From: Rhizobium sp. Leaf453
Lineage (GTDB): Bacteria; Pseudomonadota; Alphaproteobacteria; Rhizobiales; Rhizobiaceae
Assembly (NCBI RefSeq): GCF_001425605.1
Contig: NZ_LMRG01000027.1
Location: 8,001 to 72,000, forward strand
Reading direction: 5' to 3'
Length of the DNA stretch: 64,000 nucleotides
The notes beneath the pieces were generated by a model. That model was given only the letters and a program-made list of their open reading frames with translations, was not told the DNA's origin and made no database searches. Below, piece by piece: positions 56,718 through 64,000 of this stretch. The position numbers and the translations under genes are program-made. How positions within the stretch are numbered: position 1 is the first letter of the stretch; each line of letters begins with the position of its first letter.

Positions 56718-57746
56718 TCATCGCGAGATCTTAACCACCGCCTTGATCAACCCAGCCTTTTCATGCGCCCAGCGCGGCAGATCTTTAACAACGGCATCAA
56801 GCGTCGTGCGGTGGCTGATCAGCGCGCTGACCGGAACATGGCCGGCGCGGATCGACGCTGCCACATGCTCGAAATCCTGCCGGGTCGCGTTGCGGCTGCC
56901 GATCAGCATCATTTCCCGCTTGTGGAACTCCGGATCGGAGAAGCGAATGTCATCCTTGACGACGCTGACGAAGACCAGGCAACCACCATGGGCAACGAAG
57001 GCGAAGGATTTTTCCATCGATCCGCCATGGCCGGTCGCGTCGAAGACCACGTCGAAGCCATCACCACGGGTGGCCGACATCACCGCCTCGAATGCGCCAT
57101 CGCCAGCGAGGATGCCATCTGCGAACCCGAGACGTTCAGCAGCCATCTCCAGCCGTTCGGCGCTGGCATCGAGCAATGTCACTTCATGTCCGGCAATGCG
57201 GGAGAATAAGGCGGTGCCAAGCCCGATCGGACCGGCACCGATGACCAGAGCGCGCGATCCGGCGGGTGCCAGCGACCGGCGGACGGCGTGGGCGCCGATC
57301 GCCAGGAATTCGACGGTCGCAGCCGATTCCAGCGGGAGATCGCCAGCTGGATAAAGATTGCTCTCCGGCACGAGGATTTCCTCGCAGAAGGCGCCATCGG
57401 TATGCACGCCAAGAACCTTGATCGCCGTGCAGCAATTGGGCTTTCCCTTGCCGCAGGCAACGCAGCTTCCGCAGGAGAGATAGGGGTTGACGATGACGGC
57501 CGTGCCGGGTTTCAGCGAAACCCCTTCGCCGGATTCAACGATCGTCGCCGAAATCTCGTGTCCCATGACCCGGGGATATTCGAGATAGGGATGTTTGCCC
57601 TCGAAGATGTGATAATCGGTGCCGCAGATGCCGACATGGCTGACCGCCAGCCGCGCCCAGCCTTTCGGCGGCGCACCCGGCGCAGCGTTGTCGATGAGTT
57701 CCAGGCACCCGGGCTCCGGGCAGATCGCCGCTTTCATGACCGGCAA
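56718..57746 (-). CDS. zinc-dependent alcohol dehydrogenase, RspB/LgoD-like
   Basis: Medium-chain NAD(P)-dependent dehydrogenase of 342 residues. Catalytic zinc ligands are in 'GICGTDYH' and 'GHEISA'; the structural zinc lobe has 'CGSCVACGKGKPNC'. The cofactor motif is 'GAGPIGLG'. Closest family impression is RspB/LgoD (L-galactonate or L-gulonate 5-dehydrogenase), which would fit a sugar-acid pathway together with the UxaA-type dehydratase, but the substrate is inferred. It follows the ABC permease gene after 66 bases and ends the cluster. Confidence 0.85.
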   Translation of the reverse strand: MPVMKAAICPEPGCLELIDNAAPGAPPKGWARLAVSHVGICGTDYHIFEGKHPYLEYPRVMGHEISATIVESGEGVSLKPGTAVIVNPYLSCGSCVACGKGKPNCCTAIKVLGVHTDGAFCEEILVPESNLYPAGDLPLESAATVEFLAIGAHAVRRSLAPAGSRALVIGAGPIGLGTALFSRIAGHEVTLLDASAERLEMAAERLGFADGILAGDGAFEAVMSATRGDGFDVVFDATGHGGSMEKSFAFVAHGGCLVFVSVVKDDIRFSDPEFHKREMMLIGSRNATRQDFEHVAASIRAGHVPVSALISHRTTLDAVVKDLPRWAHEKAGLIKAVVKISR

Positions 57747-57812
57747 CTCCTTGCAATCTGATAGGCTGATGGTACGAGCGAGGAAGGCGGTTTAGCCCTT
57801 CCTCGAGGGAGA

Positions 57813-58787
57813 TCAGCGCGAGCCGCGGCGGCGCAACTGGTCGAAATAGACGATCACGATGATCAGCAGGCCGGTTATGATGCGCTGAACGAAGGCGTTG
57901 ATATTCAGCAGGTTCGCCCCATTGTTGATGGTCGCGAGAATGAACGCGCCGAGCAGCGGCCCTTGCACTGAACCGACAGCGCCGAACAGACTGGTGCCGC
58001 CGATAACGGACGATGCGATCGCCTGTAGCTCCCAGCCTTCGGCCTGCGTGGCGTTGCCGATACCGATGCGCGAGGCGAGCAGCAGGCCGACAAAGGCTGC
58101 ACAGGTCGAGGACAGGATATAGGCGAGATATATCGTCCGGTTGACATTGACGCCGGACAAACGGGCGGCTTCGCTATTGGAGCCGACGGCGAACAGGTAA
58201 CGTCCCCAGCGGCTGAGATGCAGGAAGATATAGGCCGGGATCGCGACGACGACGACCATCCAGAACAGGCTGGGAATGCCGAGGAAATCGGCGCGCGAGA
58301 AGTTGGTAAAACTCTCGTCGCTGATCGAGATGGTCGAACCGTTGGTGATCAACAGGCCGATACCGCGCAGCGAGGTCAAGGTCGCCAGCGTGATGATGAA
58401 GGCCGGAAGGCCCATGCGGACGATGCCGAAGGCATGGAACGCACCGATCAGCATGCCGATCAGCAACGTGATGCCCATGGCCGGCCACAGCGGCACGCCG
58501 TGCTGCAACAACCAGGCAACGGTGACGCTGGAAAAGCCGACAACCGCACCGACGGAGAGATCGATGCCGGCGGTGATGATGACGAAGGTCTGCCCAACCG
58601 CGAGGATCGCCGTCATGGCCCCCTGCCGCAACAGGTTGCTGATATTGTTGGATGTCCAGAAGGCGTTGGTCGAAAGGCCGAGAAGCAGCCACAGGAACAG
58701 CAGCAGGCCGAGCAGGGTCAGCCCGAACAGGATATTCATGCCCTTTTTCGGCGCAGCTGCGGCTTCCGTTGTGGTCTCTACGCTCAT
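57813..58787 (-). CDS. sugar ABC transporter permease (RbsC/FrcC type)
   Basis: 324-residue inner-membrane permease with about eight to ten hydrophobic segments. Family landmarks 'AVGQTFVIITAGIDLSVGA' and 'AVGSNSEAARLSGVNV' (EAA-like) mark the CUT2/BPD_transp_2 group that moves monosaccharides. Pairs with the double-domain ATPase and binding protein upstream in the operon. The sugar is not readable from the sequence; the flanking mutarotase and aldose dehydrogenase suggest L-fucose or similar. Confidence 0.92.
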   Translation of the reverse strand: MSVETTTEAAAAPKKGMNILFGLTLLGLLLFLWLLLGLSTNAFWTSNNISNLLRQGAMTAILAVGQTFVIITAGIDLSVGAVVGFSSVTVAWLLQHGVPLWPAMGITLLIGMLIGAFHAFGIVRMGLPAFIITLATLTSLRGIGLLITNGSTISISDESFTNFSRADFLGIPSLFWMVVVVAIPAYIFLHLSRWGRYLFAVGSNSEAARLSGVNVNRTIYLAYILSSTCAAFVGLLLASRIGIGNATQAEGWELQAIASSVIGGTSLFGAVGSVQGPLLGAFILATINNGANLLNINAFVQRIITGLLIIVIVYFDQLRRRGSR

Positions 58788-58829
58788 CTTGTTCCTCCAC
58801 GTATTTTCTTAGTTTTTCTTTTCAACATG

Positions 58830-60383
58830 TCAGACGCCGATCGCCTGCGTCAGCACTTCCTCGTGCGACGCGCTGCGATAGGTGTGGCTGGCCACCAGCC
58901 TGCCCTGCCGGAAAACATGCAGCCGGTCCGCCAGTTCGTAGACTTCGGGCAGATAGGACGAGATCAGGATGATGCCGGCGCCCTGTTCCAGAAGCCGGGC
59001 AAACAACCGGTAGATTTCCGCCTTGGTGCCGACATCGACGCCGACCGTCGGTTCGTCAAAGATAAAGAGCTTGGCGCCGTGGCTCAGCCACTTGCCGATG
59101 ACGATCTTCTGCTGGTTGCCGCCGGACATGGCCGATGCCAGCACGCGGCGGGAGGGCGTCTTGATCTTCAGGTCGTTGATCTGCCGGTCGGCATTCTCGA
59201 TCTCACGGCGGCGATTGATGGTCAGCCCGCTGGTCAACCGGTCAAAAACCGGCAGGTTTATATTGAGGCCGATTGGCAGATTGAGGCAGAGTCCCTGATC
59301 ACGGCGGCTTTCCGGCGCCAGCGCGATCCCCAGATCCATCGCCGTGCGTTCGTTGCGGATGTCGACCTTCTGACCCTGCCAGAGGATTTCACCGGCAGAA
59401 ACCGGCTGGCGGCCATAAAGACCCAAGGCAAATTCGCTGCGGCCAGCGCCGATGAGGCCATAGAGACCGACAATCTCTCCGGCCCGAACAGATAGCGACA
59501 CATCCTCGAAACCGGGGCCTGACAGGCCGCGTGTCTCCATAATGGTCGCTCCGATCGGCAGGGCTTCCTTGTGGTAGATCTGCTCGATCGTCCGGTTGAT
59601 CATCATCTTGATCAACTCGGCATCGTTGGTCTCGGCAATCGTGCGCGTGCCGACATGCGTGCCGTCGCGCAGGACCGATACCCGGTCGGCAAGCTCGAAC
59701 ACTTCCTCCATGCGATGGCTGATATAGACGATGGTCACGCCTTCCGCCTGTAGCCGGCGAATAAGCCGGAAGAGCTGCGCCGATTCCTGGCGTGTCAGGT
59801 AGGCGGTCGGCTCGTCGAAAATCAGGAATTGCGTGCCACGCATCGCCGCTCGCGCCGTCGCCACCAGCTGCTGCTGGCCGATCGTCAGGTCGCTGAGCAC
59901 CGCGCCCGCCGGAAGGTTGAAACCGAGGTCGTTCAGAACCGCCTGCGCCGCATCGGTCATCGCCCGCATGCGCATGAGGCCGTTCCGGTTCATCTCGTCG
60001 CCAAGGAACATGTTGGCCGCGACCGTCAGATGGCGGCAGAGCACGACTTCCTGATGCACGGCATTGATGCCGCGCGAAATCGCCTCATTGGGCGTGGCAA
60101 GCTGCACGGGATTGCCGCACCAGAAAACCTCACCGGCCGTGCGGCGAATGACACCGGTCAAAAGCTTGATCAGCGTCGATTTTCCGGCACCGTTTTCGCC
60201 GACGATCGCGTGGATTTCGCCGGACAGGAAGGTGATGTTGGCCGGCTTCAGCGCCTCGACGGCACCGTACTTCTTCTGCAGGCCGCGCAGTTCCAGGATC
60301 GGCTGGCCCTTGGGCACGGGATGCTTCGGGCCTTTCTGCGCGCCGTCTTCATTGCGGTGGCTGACATCGTACAGTCCTGTCAT
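58830..60383 (-). CDS. sugar ABC transporter ATP-binding protein (CUT2, two domains)
   Basis: 517 residues with two ABC modules, as in RbsA/FrcA. The first has Walker A 'GENGAGKST' and 'LTIGQQQLVATARA'; the second has a degenerate P-loop 'GLIGAGRSE' and signature 'MSGGNQQKIVIGKWL', the normal asymmetry of CUT2 ATPases. GGGAGGAAA lies just before the ATG ending at 60383. A hairpin-bearing 130-base gap separates it from the binding-protein gene. Confidence 0.94.
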   Translation of the reverse strand: MTGLYDVSHRNEDGAQKGPKHPVPKGQPILELRGLQKKYGAVEALKPANITFLSGEIHAIVGENGAGKSTLIKLLTGVIRRTAGEVFWCGNPVQLATPNEAISRGINAVHQEVVLCRHLTVAANMFLGDEMNRNGLMRMRAMTDAAQAVLNDLGFNLPAGAVLSDLTIGQQQLVATARAAMRGTQFLIFDEPTAYLTRQESAQLFRLIRRLQAEGVTIVYISHRMEEVFELADRVSVLRDGTHVGTRTIAETNDAELIKMMINRTIEQIYHKEALPIGATIMETRGLSGPGFEDVSLSVRAGEIVGLYGLIGAGRSEFALGLYGRQPVSAGEILWQGQKVDIRNERTAMDLGIALAPESRRDQGLCLNLPIGLNINLPVFDRLTSGLTINRRREIENADRQINDLKIKTPSRRVLASAMSGGNQQKIVIGKWLSHGAKLFIFDEPTVGVDVGTKAEIYRLFARLLEQGAGIILISSYLPEVYELADRLHVFRQGRLVASHTYRSASHEEVLTQAIGV

Positions 60384-60464
60384 GGAAATTTCCTCCCGCC
60401 TCGGAATCCGTCGCAACCCGGCAAACCGGGCTGAAACGGACCGAAATCAGATTATGCGGAGACA

Positions 60465-60504
60465 GGCGGCAGACGGCTCCCTTCGGGAAGAACCGTCTGC
60501 CGCC
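60465..60504 (-). other. long stem-loop between binding-protein and ATPase genes
   Basis: GGCGGCAGACGG / CCGTCTGCCGCC (60465-60476 / 60493-60504), 12 perfect pairs, with an inner TCCC-TTCG-GGGA cap. It lies 10 bases after the binding-protein stop and lacks a T-run. Such hairpins protect the upstream message and lower expression of transporter subunits that are needed in smaller amounts. Confidence 0.75.
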
Positions 60505-60513
60505 CTGCCCGGA

Positions 60514-61503
60514 TCAGTTGACCTTCGGGTTGAGAAGGGCGTCGATCTTCGGATCAGCCATGTTCGCCTTTGTCACCAGGTTTGCGCCGGTATCGACATT
60601 GGCCTCGACCTTTTCCTTCTTGGAAGCGGCGAGCGCGGTCTTGATGCCGTCATAGCCCATGCGATACGGATCCTGCACGACGAGACCGGCCAGAACACCT
60701 TCCTTGAGGAAGCCGACTGTCTTTTCGTCGGAGTCGAAGCCGATGACCTTGATTTTGTCGCCGAGCTTGTTTTCAGCGATTGCCTGGCCAACGCCCTGCG
60801 CCATGATCAGGTTGGACGCGAACACGCCAACGAGGTTCGGATTGGCAGTGATCAGGTCGGTCATCATGTTGAGGCCGGTGGTTGCCTGGCCGTCGGCATA
60901 TTTGTCGGCAACAACCTTCAGGCCCGGATATTTCGCGGCGACCTGCTCCATGAAGCCTTCATGGCGCTGATCGAGCGAACCGACGCCCGGCAGGCTGGTG
61001 ATGATGGCGATTTCGCCCTCTTCCTTGCCGGTTGCTTCCTTGATGGCAGCTGCGAGGCCGTCAGCGGCGATACGGCCGCCCTGAACGTTGTCGGTCGTCA
61101 GGAACGAAACGAACGCCTTGGAATCCGCACCGGAATCGATGCCGATGATCGGAACGGCCTTGGCGGCTTCGTCGATCGGCTTGCCGAGCGCCTTGAACTC
61201 GGTCGGCGAGATCACGACGGCGGCCGGAGCGCCGGCAACGGCGTTTTCGAGAATGCTGATCTGGCCGTTGATATCGGACTCGGACTGCGCGCCCAGTTCC
61301 GGCACGTTGACGCCGAGATCCTTGCCGGCCGCGCGGGCACCGGCCAGAACGATCTGCCAGTAGAACGAGGTCGTATCCTTGACGATGATCGGAATGGTGA
61401 CGTCCTGCGCGAACGAGGTCACCGGCATCATGGTGGCAAGCACCGCAGCGCCAGCCAGGCTGGTAAAGGCGCGACGGGACAGGATGTTCTTCATAAGGGT
61501 CAT
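60514..61503 (-). CDS. sugar ABC transporter substrate-binding protein, Tat-type signal
   Basis: 329-residue periplasmic binding protein of the ribose/fructose type (Periplas_BP_4). The signal contains 'SRRAFTSLAGA', a twin-arginine motif (S-R-R-x-F), then a hydrophobic core and 'SFA' cleavage, so Tat export of the folded protein is likely. The mature part has typical 'AVVISPTEFKAL' and 'PIIGIDSGADS' strands. GGAGGAG lies 9 bases before the ATG ending at 61503. A second identical Shine-Dalgarno-like motif occurs 26 bases further upstream. Confidence 0.92.
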   Translation of the reverse strand: MTLMKNILSRRAFTSLAGAAVLATMMPVTSFAQDVTIPIIVKDTTSFYWQIVLAGARAAGKDLGVNVPELGAQSESDINGQISILENAVAGAPAAVVISPTEFKALGKPIDEAAKAVPIIGIDSGADSKAFVSFLTTDNVQGGRIAADGLAAAIKEATGKEEGEIAIITSLPGVGSLDQRHEGFMEQVAAKYPGLKVVADKYADGQATTGLNMMTDLITANPNLVGVFASNLIMAQGVGQAIAENKLGDKIKVIGFDSDEKTVGFLKEGVLAGLVVQDPYRMGYDGIKTALAASKKEKVEANVDTGANLVTKANMADPKIDALLNPKVN

Positions 61504-61740
61504 GGTGTTGTTCTCCTCCAACAGCGTCTTGTTCAGTTCTCCTCCGATCGGACCGTGAGACGCGAGCGGCTCGATCTTTTATCCATAAAAAACATTTAAC
61601 AAGGGCAAGCTATCTCAGCATTTTCGAAATTGCAAGCTGTTGACGATATCCTTGGTCACTGATTTCCTCCCAATGCCAAGTCTCTGTTTTTTATGAGACA
61701 TATGAACCGGCCCACCTCCATGGGCCAGTTCCCTGCGTGC
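61504..61740 (-). promoter_or_regulatory. leader region of the sugar-binding-protein gene
   Basis: 237 non-coding bases. Reading leftward it holds GTCTC...GAGAC around 61677-61697 with an A/T core, a perfect Shine-Dalgarno GGGAGGAAA (61663-61671), a 14-codon frame starting at GTG 61659 and ending at 61615, a weak promoter candidate (TTGCCC 61603-61608, TATGGA about 61582-61587), and duplicated GGAGGAGAAC motifs (61536-61545 and 61510-61519). Confidence 0.35.
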
Positions 61741-62190
61741 TTATCGCACGCGGTACAGTTCCTCGGGACGAACGACGCCCTTCTTCAGGATGATGTTTCC
61801 GTACAAACGAAATTCCGTGCTGGCGACGATATAGGCGGCCTTGCGCGAGCGCTCGTAGAAGGCAAAGCGCTCGATCGGCACGACCTTGAAGTCGCCGGCG
61901 AGCTCATTCACCAGATCCTGAAACTGCGCGCAAACTTCCGGCACCGCCGTGGGATCGCCGACCACTTCCATCCGCCAGGCGGATTCATCGACAAAGTCAT
62001 CGAGTGGCATATGCGCCAGGATCGCCTCGGTGATGGAAAGCGCATCGACGCCATCGGCCCGCACGACCGGCGGACCCATCGTGCTCGCCGGATAATTGGC
62101 ATCGACGACGACGATCTCGTCCCCATGACCCATCGTGCGGATCGCATGCAGCAGCTCCGGCCCGAGCAACGGATGTATTCCCTTGAGCAT
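61741..62190 (-). CDS. fucU: FucU/RbsD family sugar mutarotase
   Basis: 149-residue cytoplasmic enzyme that interconverts sugar anomers so that downstream enzymes meet the right form. 'GPELLHAIRTMGHGDEIVVVDANYPA' (shown by ends: GPELL, MGHGDE, DANYPA) is the family core with the catalytic His and Asp; 'FYERSRKAAYIVAS' completes the site. Length matches FucU (about 140) better than RbsD. Its placement between a binding protein and an L-fucose-dehydrogenase-like enzyme supports the fucose reading. Confidence 0.88.
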   Translation of the reverse strand: MLKGIHPLLGPELLHAIRTMGHGDEIVVVDANYPASTMGPPVVRADGVDALSITEAILAHMPLDDFVDESAWRMEVVGDPTAVPEVCAQFQDLVNELAGDFKVVPIERFAFYERSRKAAYIVASTEFRLYGNIILKKGVVRPEELYRVR

Positions 62191-62222
62191 TCACGTCTTC
62201 CTCTTGTTGATCAAAAAGCCGG

Positions 62223-63242
62223 CTAAACGCGCACGGCCTCTTCCCCGAGTTCCGGCGCCACCAGCGTATGTGCCTCATAGGCCGAAAAGCTGGATGGCGC
62301 GAGCGCGGTTTCGGTCAATTCCATGTTGCGCGTCAGGCTCGACGGTTTTGCGGTGCCGAGCAGGACGGACGCCACGATCGGATTCTGCAGCGGAAACTGG
62401 ATGGCGGGTGCAGCGAGCGGCAGGCCTTGCGACGCAGCGATCGCTTCCATCGCCGCCACCTTGTCCAGAACGTCCTGCGTCGCAGGCAGATAGTCGAAAT
62501 GCGATCCCGGCACCGGCCCTGTCGCCAGAATCCCGGAGTTGAACACACCACCCACGACGAGCGACGTCTTCTTCTTTTCGCAGAGTGGCAGGAGTTCAGC
62601 AGTCGCCGACCGATCCAGCAGCGTATACCGCCCGGCAAGCAGGATGCAGTCGAGATCGGCTTGCGCCATCACATCGAGGCAGACCGGAACCTCGTTGACG
62701 CCCAGCCCGTAAGCGGAAATCACACCGGAGGATTTCAGTTCGTCCAGTGCCTTCAAGCCGCCGTCGAACAATTGCTTCAGATAGACGGCATTCTGCTTGG
62801 CACCATGCGTGTAGACGCCAATGTCATGCACGAAGAGGATATCGATGCGGTTCAACCCAAGCCGGGCATAGCTGAAATCCACCGACCGCATGATGCCGTC
62901 ATAGGAATAATCGTAATCGGTCTCGAAGGGCAGCGGATCGACGAAGCCGTAACTCGGCACCTGATCGTCGGGCACCGGCCGCTGGATCCGGCCGACTTTA
63001 GTCGACAGGACATAGCTGCCTTTCGGCTTGTCCCGCAGGAAATCGCCCACCCGCCGCTCGGCCAGGCCGAAGCCATACCAGGGTGCGGTATCGACGAACC
63101 GGATGCCGGATTCCCAGGCCGCATCCAGCGTCGCCATGGCGACGTCATAGGGGCAGGCGCGGTACATGCCGCCCAGCGGCGCGGTGCCGAAACTGTATTC
63201 GGTGACGGAGAGATCCGTCCGGCCGATCTTTCTGGTCTGCAT
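62223..63242 (-). CDS. aldo/keto reductase, D-threo-aldose (L-fucose) 1-dehydrogenase-like
   Basis: 339-residue AKR barrel. Catalytic tetrad residues are visible as Asp in 'FVDTAPWYG' with its Tyr, Lys in 'VLSTKVGR' and His in 'ILFVHDIG'. The sequence belongs to the L-galactose/L-fucose dehydrogenase branch, which oxidises the sugar at C1 to a lactone with NAD(P). Starts 30 bases after the altronate-dehydratase-family gene and ends 32 bases before fucU, so it is co-transcribed with both. Confidence 0.87.
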   Translation of the reverse strand: MQTRKIGRTDLSVTEYSFGTAPLGGMYRACPYDVAMATLDAAWESGIRFVDTAPWYGFGLAERRVGDFLRDKPKGSYVLSTKVGRIQRPVPDDQVPSYGFVDPLPFETDYDYSYDGIMRSVDFSYARLGLNRIDILFVHDIGVYTHGAKQNAVYLKQLFDGGLKALDELKSSGVISAYGLGVNEVPVCLDVMAQADLDCILLAGRYTLLDRSATAELLPLCEKKKTSLVVGGVFNSGILATGPVPGSHFDYLPATQDVLDKVAAMEAIAASQGLPLAAPAIQFPLQNPIVASVLLGTAKPSSLTRNMELTETALAPSSFSAYEAHTLVAPELGEEAVRV

Positions 63243-63272
63243 TACATGTCTCCTCCGCTCCGACGGGATCCG

Positions 63273-64000
63273 TCAGAGTGTCGCGCCCAGGTGCCAGGGG
63301 ACGAATTCGTTGTCGCCGTAACCGAACAGTTCGCTCTTGGTCTTCTTGCCGGATGCGGTATCGATGATCAGGTCGAAAATCTGGCGCCCCTTTTCGGCAA
63401 TGGTCGCCTCTCCCGTGGCGATCGTGCCGCAATCGATATCCATGTCCTCTTCCATCGCGTTGTAGAGCGCGGTGTTGCTCGTCAGCTTGATCGACGGGCA
63501 CGGACGCGAGCCGAAACAGCTGCCGCGACCAGTGGTGAAGGTAATCACATTGGCGCCGCCGGCGACCTGTCCCGTGGCCGAGACCGGGTCGTAACCGGGC
63601 GTATCCATGAACACCAGCCCATGCTCCGTCACGCGTTCCGCATAGTTGTAGACCGCCGTCAGCGGCGAGCGGCCGCCCTTGGCGACAGCACCGAGCGACT
63701 TCTCGAGGATCGTCGTCAAACCGCCACGCTTGTTGCCGGGGGACGGATTGTTGTCCAGCGAAGCGCCATGCATCTCGACATACTCTTCCCACCAGGAAAT
63801 CAGCCCGTCCAGCTTTTCGGCCACGCCGTCATTGACCGCACGACTGCGCAGCAGGTGCTCGGCGCCATAGATTTCAGAGGTTTCCGACAGGATTGCCGTC
63901 CCACCGGCACCGGCGAGAATATCGACAGCGATACCCAGCGCCGGATTGGCGGTGATGCCCGAAAGCCCGTCCGAGCCACCGCACTGCAGGCCGACGATGA
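63273..64000 (-). CDS. UxaA/GarD family sugar-acid dehydratase (5' end beyond window)
   Basis: Partial: the frame stays open to the window edge, so the N-terminus is missing. The visible part is the C-terminal catalytic domain of altronate/galactarate dehydratases, with 'LQCGGSDGLSGITANPALG', 'LSETSEIYGAEHLL', 'NPSPGNKRGGLTTI' and 'TGRGSCFGSRPCPSIKL'; the Cys residues may bind metal. In this cluster it could dehydrate L-fuconate, L-galactonate or a similar sugar acid (inference). An internal ATG at 63822-63824 is not the true start because family sequence continues upstream of it. Confidence 0.88.
   Translation of the reverse strand, partial: IVGLQCGGSDGLSGITANPALGIAVDILAGAGGTAILSETSEIYGAEHLLRSRAVNDGVAEKLDGLISWWEEYVEMHGASLDNNPSPGNKRGGLTTILEKSLGAVAKGGRSPLTAVYNYAERVTEHGLVFMDTPGYDPVSATGQVAGGANVITFTTGRGSCFGSRPCPSIKLTSNTALYNAMEEDMDIDCGTIATGEATIAEKGRQIFDLIIDTASGKKTKSELFGYGDNEFVPWHLGATL

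Overview
The window is a chromosomal block of a Rhizobiaceae-type alphaproteobacterium (Rhizobium/Agrobacterium/Sinorhizobium relatives; I cannot fix the genus from sequence alone). The grounds are the gene set and order: chvI-chvG-hprK-EIIA-HPr-ahcY-divL-tsaE-murU-addB-addA-trxA facing folC-accD-trpA-trpB-trpF, the his cluster beside hslV/hslU, the pckA/chvI divergent pair, actS-actR, an AccD that has lost most zinc-ribbon cysteines, GC-rich codon use, and RIME-like intergenic palindromes. From memory such genes lie near the replication origin in relatives (inference). It looks like core chromosome: I see no insertion sequence, prophage, CRISPR array, rRNA or tRNA.

Layout. 1-9.6 kb (+): a ynjB-ynjC-ynjD ABC importer whose last gene overlaps the helicase gene hrpB, then the redox two-component pair actS/actR, a convergent mmcB, and a lipoprotein L,D-transpeptidase with a clear terminator. 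9.6-10.3 kb is non-coding, with a possible structured RNA and a RIME-like palindromic repeat. 10.3-18 kb (mostly -): malate synthase G, a hydantoinase/oxoprolinase protein, a secreted protein of unknown function (+), a cytochrome P450 and a DUF1402 protein with lysozyme-like features, then a 31-bp inverted repeat. 18.1-20.4 kb (-): hslV-GNAT-hslU. 20.7-25.3 kb (+): hisB-DUF2628-hisH-hisA-hisF-hisE-coaA. 25.3-27.8 kb: a small membrane-anchored protein, then (-) arfB, a Kbp-like BON-LysM gene, a secreted protein and alkB.

28.2-35.8 kb is a signalling and carbon-control block: pckA (-) diverges from chvI-chvG-hprK-EIIA-HPr (+), with two LacI-type operator-like repeats between them, followed by ahcY with its own operator-like palindrome and a strong terminator. 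36.2-47.7 kb (+) is one tight gene train: divL (tyrosine in place of the phospho-accepting histidine), a TsaE-AmgK fusion, MurU, AddB and AddA, each overlapping or nearly touching the next. trxA follows and shares a bidirectional terminator with folC. 48.2-53.4 kb (-) is trpF-trpB-trpA-accD-folC. 53.5-56.4 kb holds a Pmp3-like peptide gene, a YgjP/SprT-like metalloprotease, a DUF2852 protein and an intracellular PHA depolymerase.

56.7-64 kb (-) is a sugar-acid/deoxysugar catabolic cluster, probably for L-fucose or a related sugar. Reading with transcription: an altronate-dehydratase family enzyme (cut by the window edge), a D-threo-aldose (L-fucose) dehydrogenase-like aldo/keto reductase, a FucU/RbsD mutarotase, a sugar-binding protein with a Tat-type signal, ATPase, permease and a zinc alcohol dehydrogenase. 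Hairpins, duplicated Shine-Dalgarno motifs and a possible 14-codon leader sit around the binding-protein gene.

No obviously undescribed multi-gene system stands out. The most useful leads are regulatory DNA (pckA/chvI, ahcY, DUF2852, GANTC clustering before divL), the DUF1402 lysozyme-like reading, and the candidate RNA at 9.76-9.90 kb. Start codons were moved inward from the longest frame where a Shine-Dalgarno motif or family length argued for it; this is stated per gene.
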